The notes under the pieces were generated by a model that was given only the letters and a program-made list of their open reading frames with translations, did not search any database and had not been told where the DNA came from. A program made the position numbers and the translations under genes. A DNA stretch of 20,045 nucleotides from Mnemiopsis leidyi (lineage: Eukaryota > Ctenophora > Tentaculata > Lobata > Bolinopsidae): assembly GCA_000226015.1 (NCBI GenBank), contig JH154988.1, positions 498,409 to 518,453 on the forward strand. The letters run 5' to 3'. Below, one piece after another: positions 8,531 to 20,045 of this stretch (the stretch's first letter is position 1; every line of letters starts with the position of its first letter).

Positions 8531-8634
8531 AGATAAGCTGTGCTGATTTGCCTCGTTCTGCACGTGTTAGATAAGCTGCGCTGCCTCGTTCTGCACGTGT
8601 TAGATAAGCTGCGCTGCCTCGTTCTGCACGTGTT
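8531..8634. repeat. Three tandem repeats each with a GATA site and a CACGTG E-box
   Basis: Units 8531-8568 (38 bp), 8569-8601 and 8602-8634 (33 bp each). The last two are identical; the first has a 5-bp insertion and one substitution. Every unit opens with AGATAAG and closes with TTCTGCACGTGTT. Near-identity of copies indicates recent expansion or constraint. Confidence 0.9.
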
Positions 8635-8912
8635 AGCGCTGTTCCAGGTGTGTTGACCGCACCGCCCTACTCACAGATAGATCGGGTCAACTGTGGTGTT
8701 TTGAAAGGGAGGACTGGGTTTAAAACTTGTGTTTATTTTGTAGAAATCGGAGTTACGGGGATCAGCCCCCAACACGGACCAATTTTTAATTCGCGAGCTG
8801 CATGACATAGACTTCTACATGCTTAAAGAGATTGTATGACATGTTACCTGCCAGCTTGATTGATCTCGCCCAGCGAAGGGTTTCCCCGTCAATTTTTCCT
8901 CAATTCGTTGAA

Positions 8913-8918
8913 AATAAA
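8913..8918 (+). terminator. Possible polyadenylation signal for the BH3-only gene
   Basis: First AATAAA found downstream of the BH3-only stop codon. Use of it would give a 3' UTR of about 720 nt that includes the E-box clusters and competing hairpins. It is a single hexamer, so chance occurrence in AT-rich DNA is quite possible. Confidence 0.3.
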
Positions 8919-8934
8919 GCTGGGCGGTTCAATT

Positions 8935-11417
8935 TCAGATGCAGTGAAAGTCTTGAGTCGGGCTTAGAACGGGAGAAACTATGCTTATTTTGTTACTTTA
9001 AGTTGCGACGGAACTTATATTACGTCCCGTTTTAGGAATATTTTTGTAGCCATTCAAGACTTCATCCATTTCTGCGAAATGAAAATTCGACAATTGTCTG
9101 ACAAACTGTTGATATCTGACGAATGAGATTTTGAAAATGTACGTAGTAAGTTATTGATAATTTTAAATAATGATGATCCTTTCCTTGAATATATATTTTG
9201 TGATTGTTTTCTGCTTAAAATCGTTATCAATGTGTGCTATCATAACTTGCCTTTCTCGATATATCCCTATTTTGTTTTGTCTTTAAATTGAGGGTGCAGT
9301 TATACCTTATTGGACAAAAACTTAAAGGCGGGGTTGATGTATTATAAACTGTGAACTGTTTTCTGTCACTGAATTTTGATTGAATTTTGATTGAAAAATC
9401 TCTCAAAACGCAATCAGAGTGCAAGTGTTATGTTTTAGCCAAATTTTATTTTTGATCCTTCCAGTAAGGTATAACATGATCTGAATCGCTTAATTCTAAA
9501 ACTATTGGCACCTTGACGAGAGATCGACTCGAACATGTTTCAAAAAATTTTCTCTTTTAAAATCAGATAACACTGAAACTTTGAGATATATCTGCGTCGA
9601 ATTGATTTCTCGAGGGAAAAGGTGCAAGCTTTTTTAATATGAGGATGTATATTACTTTTGATAAGAGACTTTGTGACACGATAATAATTTATAGAGGACT
9701 GCTTTAAGACTGTAAAAGAATGCATGAGTTCCACATTCAAGTCCATCGCTTATATCTGGTCAAAAGAAAAAGAATTAAGAATATTCCGCAATATAGCAAA
9801 ATAAGACTAACTTGTACTTTTCGTAATTTCAATTCTCAACCTAGATTTTTCAGTAAGTTCGATTTACAAAACAATATTTTTGACACATTGACTTTTTTAC
9901 TTGAATAGTGACAGCAGATGATTAGAAAATATTTCTGAATTTAAGTCAGAGCGGATATGACACGCAAAACCGAGCAAAAGCCGCTTATTGGCCAGTTACG
10001 TTCTGCGCCGTTTTTATGTTATAATTGTAGCTTTTAGGATGCAACTACTGAACATTTAGTTTCTACGTTTATTAGGAAAGATTGGACGATGTCAAGCTTA
10101 ATTTAGATCATTATTTTGTAGCGTATTAACATTGTTGAGAATTGAAATGTGTACTTTTCGCAGATTCAAAGCAACTAGCTAGGGCTTGTTCTTTTAGTTG
10201 TGCAAGATAGGACCTGCTCTTGTTAAATCTCGAATTGTAATTTATCGTATTCTATTACTAAATTATTATGCCGTTTCAAATTATGTTCAGACAAAGCATT
10301 GATGACCAAACTGATTGAAAACGTCCATCCCGTCAAAAAGTAGTAATTTTCTTCAACCTTTTACGAATTTTCCTGACGTTTCCATCAGTTTAGCTGAAAT
10401 GCTGATAACTCGCGTTTGTTTCACATTGCAGTTACCCCGGCAGTGTTTTAAGATATTTCTTTCTATTTGTCCCCAATTTCTCGTGGTTCTTGTTTGTTGT
10501 TCGAGTGATTGATTTTAAGAAGTTTAAAATATTCCAAAATGTATACCCAAGTATAATGGTGGTTATTATTGTTTGTACACTGTGATGATGTTCCCTAACT
10601 TATTTTGTACAATAATATATATACATTTGATGTTGTGTGTTTACATTATGTGCATATCATATTAACCCTTGTGAAAATCTGGAAAGTGCAAAAATACTTT
10701 TTTTAGGTGCCGAACGTCGCCGAAAAATGTGCCTGCTTGCTGTCAAACGTTTTTTTCCTAAAATCTCGAATCATTTTTTATCGACCAATCGTTAGAGTGG
10801 ATTTCTGACCATAAATTAAGTCCGCTTGGTAATGACCACACAGATTCGTTTCTGTGTCAGTTATCTCCATTCAAATGTTTTAACATAGTAAAAGTGTGCA
10901 GGGTTTTTAAATGACAGTGTTAATGGTTCCATTGATTTTTTGATTTCCACATTTATATTAATTGTTTTGGTTGAATTATCCGGTAGTATTCCTTGTATTT
11001 TTGGTAAGTTTAAAAAAGACAATGGAAAAACTGTATCATGTTGCCATGATTGGTATAAGTCATGATCGAACATGAGGAGATAATTACGACAATCTAGATT
11101 CTTTTGGTGATGGTCTCGTTTTATTTTATTTTCTACGAAGTGCTGCAATGGATTGCATATCAGCAGATTGTTTATTATATAGAAAGGCCGTCCCATTATT
11201 ATTATAAAATAATAAATGATGATGCCAGTATTATCACACATAATCACTCAAAATATCAAAATAAATTTACAAATTGTTAAAATCTAAAAAGGTATGAAAA
11301 ATCTAATGAATGTTTTTAAATCTCTTCTCAGCAACAATAGAATTATGCTTAAGATACGTAAGCTTACTGCCCAAAGAAATTTCTTTCAGAATCTGATAGA
11401 CGGTAGTTCCTTACTTA
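8935..11417. other. No gene seen; AT-rich intergenic DNA
   Basis: Short frames on both strands (the longest is a 128-codon minus-strand frame at 10861-11247) have AT-driven composition and no recognisable family or splice context. No tRNA, rRNA or clear mobile element recognised. Confidence 0.6.
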
Positions 11418-11499
11418 TCACCAATTGCTAATGAATGCTTCGCATATTTTGTATGAACCAGGATGGTGGGAGCGGCTGTAGCCAATCTGTGTTTTCTTA

Positions 11500-11790
11500 A
11501 GCGCCCTCGCGCTAAAACTCCACTTACCGCGCCGCGCGGCATAAATAAACGCGCGCAACCAGCAACGTTTATAACACGTGATTTGCTCTAACCAAAGGCC
11601 TTTTGTGCGCGGCGTAAGCATCTGGTTAGACTAATGTCTAGCTATAGTCCGACTTTGTCCGACCCTTGCTTTAACAAGAGCCTTTTTGCGCTCGGCGTTA
11701 GAACTTGGTCATTGGTTAGGTGAGACTTGTCGAAGTGTTACCCGACTCCTGAGTGCCGAGCGGCTCGCAGCTTGCTGCTCTCCTGGCGTT
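11500..11790. other. GC/CpG-rich block with imperfect repeats
   Basis: A GC-rich patch inside AT-rich DNA. Read on the minus strand, it has an imperfect ~39-nt repeat: CTTACGCCGCGCACAAAAGG (around 11600) and CTAACGCCGAGCGCAAAAAG (around 11690). A third weaker CTAACGCC copy lies near 11785. It also contains CTAACCA/TGGTTAG arms (about 11589-11626), a near-perfect GC palindrome near 11529-11541, and an E-box at 11575-11580. The nature of the block is unknown; it overlaps the putative MITE. Confidence 0.5.
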
Positions 11791-11991
11791 AGAACATTAA
11801 ACGAATATTTTGTCAACTCCACTCGTTGCTGATATGTTTCTCTTATAAATTGCTTGTTTGATAATTATATCAAACTTTATTACTTTCATTGCCTGTGTTT
11901 ATTATATTGCAATTAACTTTGTACAGCATGCAGCAGCGCGCACCAACCCGTCATTTTATTTGTTTAGAATGAAGGTCGGACAAAGTCAGAC
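11647..11991. mobile_element. Possible MITE with ~18-bp terminal inverted repeats
   Basis: GTCCGACTTTGTCCGACC (11647-11664) is mirrored by GGTCGGACAAAGTCAGAC (11974-11991) with one mismatch in 18. The 345-bp unit has no coding capacity, which fits a non-autonomous inverted-repeat element. Flanks (CTATA / AATAAA) give no clean target-site duplication, so the boundaries are tentative. Confidence 0.4.
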
Positions 11992-11999
11992 AATAAATT

Positions 12000-12880
12000 A
12001 AATGCATAAACTCAATTATCATCTCAATGATATAAAGGTTCCATTCCCAGAGAAAATCCTTACAAACCGGTAAAAGTTGTAGGTTGATAACCTACTGTCG
12101 TGGCCATCACGCGTTCCCGGGTTCCCCTTACAAGTGCTCTGCCAAAATGGCATCAACATTGTCATCATAAGAAACATTTCCCATGTGTACCCTACAGCTG
12201 GGCATGAAATCCTAGTTTGAAGTTTATTACCAACATATTGCATAAGTGCTGAAAATAAAAGATCAAAGTTTTGCATGCACATTGCACCCATGTCTCAACA
12301 AGAACATCTTCAAGTTCCTAAATCAGATTTAAAGAATGCTAGCAAATGAAACCAACATATGCATAGTGCTGTGCTAATGACACACCCTTTGTTACCGACT
12401 TTTTTATCATGGGTATTTAAGGTATTTAATGTAACTTCGTGAATAATTAAGTTTGATATAAGCCAGATATTAATTTTTATGGAATTTTGAATAGAATTGA
12501 TATAGAATAGCAGGGTTTTTAATTTCGAAGAGAATAGCAGGGTTTGGAATATATTAGAGAGGCTGGGGCATTTTCTCAAGCTATATAGTCACTATTATGT
12601 GTCATCTTGGCCATCCGAAAAAGTATAATAAATTTGGTACTACAAGAATGCTCTCATTTTGCTGATTCCAATGGTATATACTAAGATGAGTTGTTTGGTA
12701 GTCAGATATTTCTAGCACGTCCTACTGTATTCGGCCGTTTGTGGGTCAGTGACACATCTGGCCTAGGCAACTTAACTGATGCAAACATTAGTTTATGAGC
12801 TCAGGTGCCTTATATGTACTTATTTCATGTAACAAAAAAGTATCAAAAATGATGAATTGGAAAAAATGACATGAATGAGC
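12000..12880. other. No gene seen; contains a 7-bp-stem hairpin
   Basis: AT-rich, with two ~90-codon minus-strand frames (12019-12291, 12310-12579) that match nothing I recognise. GTAGGTTGATAACCTAC (12079-12095) is a 7-bp stem with a 3-nt loop beside a small GC-rich patch (12100-12130), which could be part of an unidentified repeat. Confidence 0.5.
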
Positions 12881-12885
12881 ACACT

Positions 12886-13442
12886 GTAAAAGTAAAAGTA
12901 AAAGATACTTACCCCAAATTTAAGTGAATATCATTATTGGGAAATTTTATGTTTAAAGTTTCATTCTTAAAATGCTGAAGTAACTTTTCTTTGAATAAGT
13001 TTTTTGATGTGATTTCTTTAACCTCACTCGGAAGACAGTTCCAGTCCTGCACAGTGCAGAATAAGAAACTCACCTTGAATGTTAGGCTTCTTGCCTCAAT
13101 TTCTGATTTGAGGGAATGAGAATCATTTCACGATTGCCTCAGTCAATTTAGATAATAAGAGTTTTTCCTTATTTTGTTTAGGTATAATTTTGGGTCGTAG
13201 CCTAGACTGCTCCTCATGGGACAGGTGCTGTATGTAGCTTGGTAGCTTTAAAGATGAATGTCCATGAAGATGTTGAAGAAAAGAATGATATCAGAGATTA
13301 TGAACTGTTCTCTAAGAGGAAAAAGGTCCAGATCCCTCAATCCCATAAGATGTTCTATGTCATTGTAAGAATGGCTTTCCTCTGAGAGAATCCATTTTAC
13401 AGCGCGCAACTTGGATACATTTGCTATTCACTTGAAATAAGG
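12886..13442 (-). mobile_element. Decayed 3' end of a non-LTR retrotransposon (LINE) ORF2
   Basis: The minus strand reads, in three successive frames, as the C-terminal end of a LINE reverse-transcriptase protein. First, 13442-13248 has SKLRAVKWIL, GLRDLDLFPLREQ and a hydrophobic end. Then 13245-13133 has LPSYIQHLSHEEQSRLRPK. Then 13130-12909 has FLFCTVQDWNCLPSEV and LFKEKLLQHF. The W-N-x-L-P signature and the LRxLxLxPL motif are typical of CR1/L2/Jockey-like elements. The frame stops 4 nt before a (TTTTAC)3 tail (12886-12904). Frameshifts and an internal stop show that it is dead. It is 5'-truncated, as is usual for LINE copies. Confidence 0.75.
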
Positions 13443-13896
13443 TTTTTAAACAATACATAATTTAATTTCTTAATTGATATAGAGTTTTTACAATATTTGT
13501 AGAGTTTAGGTGTGATGATGCTGGCATCATTGTCAATTATTTATTATTATTACAATACAGAGTGGGAGAACAACACTGTAGTGTTTTGCTCCTGGCACCA
13601 AATGGCTGATACAGTCAGCCAACAGTCAACACCTACACTTGACCTGTTTGTTACATTGGAAATCAAATTTTTTATAAAATCTGAAACATCATTCTGCAGC
13701 ATTGCTATGTTATAAACAACAAACCGTTGCCCAACACCCAAAAATTTGTATATCTTGGTTGTTAAGTTCATCTTACATTACTTGAAAATTGTAGCCGGTT
13801 TTTGTGTAATAATTTGTTTGAAACTACTGTGTTGAGTGCCAGGGGTGTTATTAATTCCAGATTCAATTGATTGCTTGCTCAATTTCTTAAAATTCT
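13443..13896. other. DHX38 upstream flank; nothing recognised
   Basis: AT-rich. Overlapping frames at 13512-13715 (plus) and 13550-13771 (minus) oppose each other and show no family resemblance. It could hold more of the decayed LINE or the 3' part of a DHX38 5' UTR intron. Confidence 0.5.
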
Positions 13897-13949
13897 CAGG
13901 AGCCATGACATGAACATTTCAAAAACTATCCAGCTGATATTTGAAGGGT
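13897..13949 (+). promoter_or_regulatory. Probable 5' UTR acceptor and upstream ORFs of DHX38
   Basis: A pyrimidine-rich tract ending in TTCTCAG (CAG 13897-13899) looks like a 3' splice site, so the DHX38 5' UTR may begin with an unidentified upstream noncoding exon. Between it and the start codon lie a minimal uORF (ATG ACA TGA, 13905-13913) and a 23-codon uORF starting at 13910. The second one ends at 13981, overlapping the main start out of frame. Confidence 0.4.
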
Positions 13950-19349
<5,400 letters not shown>

Positions 19350-19916
19350 AATACAGATATAATTGCCCAGTCCTGGCACAGATTTCATATGTTCCCTTAC
19401 CTGACAAGTTATGTATTGACTAATGAGTGTATTGCTTATTATTATAGTATTCAATTTGTTGAATAGTTAATTAAATAATCTGTTGAGGAATTGAATAATG
19501 AATACTATGAGCCATGCGCAATTTTATCACCCTAGTCGAGTCCTTATAACATGCATAACTTTACATACCAGACAAGACGTCATAATGTTATGTTGAATGT
19601 GTCTGGGTTTTATTTGTTTACCTCTCAAAATGTACAACAGAGACGACCTCTAATCAATTGAAATACCATATTTGTTTAATACATTGATAATAATTTTTAT
19701 CCTATGCTAAAATGCGTTTACCTTTAGTTCAAAATAGATTTGAAAGATTTGAAATTCCATAATAGGTTTTTCTCGGCATATCCTATAATGACACTTATCA
19801 GTAAGTAAATAAAAAGGTAGAATGTAGATAGATATAGATAATAGATAGTAAGGATATAATCCTAATTTAGTACGATAGCTGGAGGACACAAAGCATCTCA
19901 ATTGTTTTCTAAACTA
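19350..19916 (+). terminator. DHX38 3' flank with possible polyadenylation signals
   Basis: Noncoding AT-rich sequence after the stop codon. ATTAAA at 19470-19475 is the nearest poly(A)-like hexamer and AATAAA at 19808-19813 is a later one. These would give 3' UTRs of about 140 or 480 nt. No other gene is recognised. Confidence 0.4.
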
Positions 19917-20045
19917 ACATGCCCGACCAAGTTAACTTAAACTAACCCACTGTATTACTAGCTAAAATGTGGAGTAGGTTGCCATGGTGACATGCCCGAC
20001 CTAGATAACTAAACCTAACCCACTGTATTACTAGCTAAAATGTCG
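19917..20045. repeat. 73-bp tandem repeat running off the window
   Basis: ACATGCCCGACC at 19917 recurs at 19990, and the block CTAACCCACTGTATTACTAG plus CTAAAATGT is repeated in register. Unit 1 is 73 bp. Unit 2 is cut by the window end after 56 bp and carries a few substitutions. Confidence 0.88.

Noticed and set aside
8531..8634. CRISPR-like array
   Set aside because: Direct head-to-tail units without unique spacers in a eukaryotic locus; it is a minisatellite.
10861..11247. 128-codon minus-strand frame, the longest outside the two genes
   Set aside because: Rich in Ile/Asn/Phe/Tyr/His as expected from AT-rich noncoding DNA; no homology recognised.
12019..12579. Two ~90-codon minus-strand frames
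   Set aside because: No recognisable domain, AT-driven composition, no splice context; possibly part of an unidentified repeat.
13550..13771. 73-codon minus-strand frame upstream of DHX38 as a further LINE segment
   Set aside because: It carries none of the RT C-terminal signatures that are readable at 12886-13442, so I could not support extending the element.

Overview
This is eukaryotic nuclear DNA, most likely from a non-vertebrate animal. It is AT-rich, with GT-AG introns of about 130-1,330 bp, strong spliced coding homology to metazoan proteins, and scattered tRNA-derived, LINE-like and inverted-repeat elements. I cannot name the species or phylum from sequence alone.

Layout: (1) 1-4905 holds no convincing coding sequence. 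It has a (CT)n tract, a CCAAT/CACGTG promoter-like block at about 1837-2068, several dyads and direct repeats, and a seven-copy ~32-bp minisatellite at 4112-4343. (2) 4906-8215 carries a six-exon plus-strand gene, assembled here by hand, for a 241-residue protein. It has a clear BH3 motif and a C-terminal tail anchor and looks like a BH3-only pro-apoptotic protein. Its longest intron contains a tRNA-derived SINE. (3) 8216-13900 is a 3' flank and intergenic region. It has clustered CACGTG E-boxes, three GATA+E-box repeats, a pair of mutually exclusive hairpins, a GC-rich block with a possible MITE at 11647-11991, and a decayed minus-strand LINE 3' end at 12886-13442. (4) 13950-19349 is a complete nine-exon plus-strand gene for the DEAH-box spliceosomal ATPase PRP16/DHX38 (1175 residues). 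Its first coding exon is 2133 bp, intronless and visibly CpG-poor; the remaining 40% is cut by eight introns. (5) 19350-20045 is 3' flank ending in a 73-bp tandem repeat that runs off the window.

The two genes share orientation but nothing shows that they act together. PRP16 remodels the spliceosome between the two catalytic steps; the BH3 protein would act on BCL-2 relatives at the mitochondrial or ER membrane. The most interesting material is the BH3-only gene: a second degenerate BH3-like helix, a duplicated splice donor, and E-box-rich flanks and intron.
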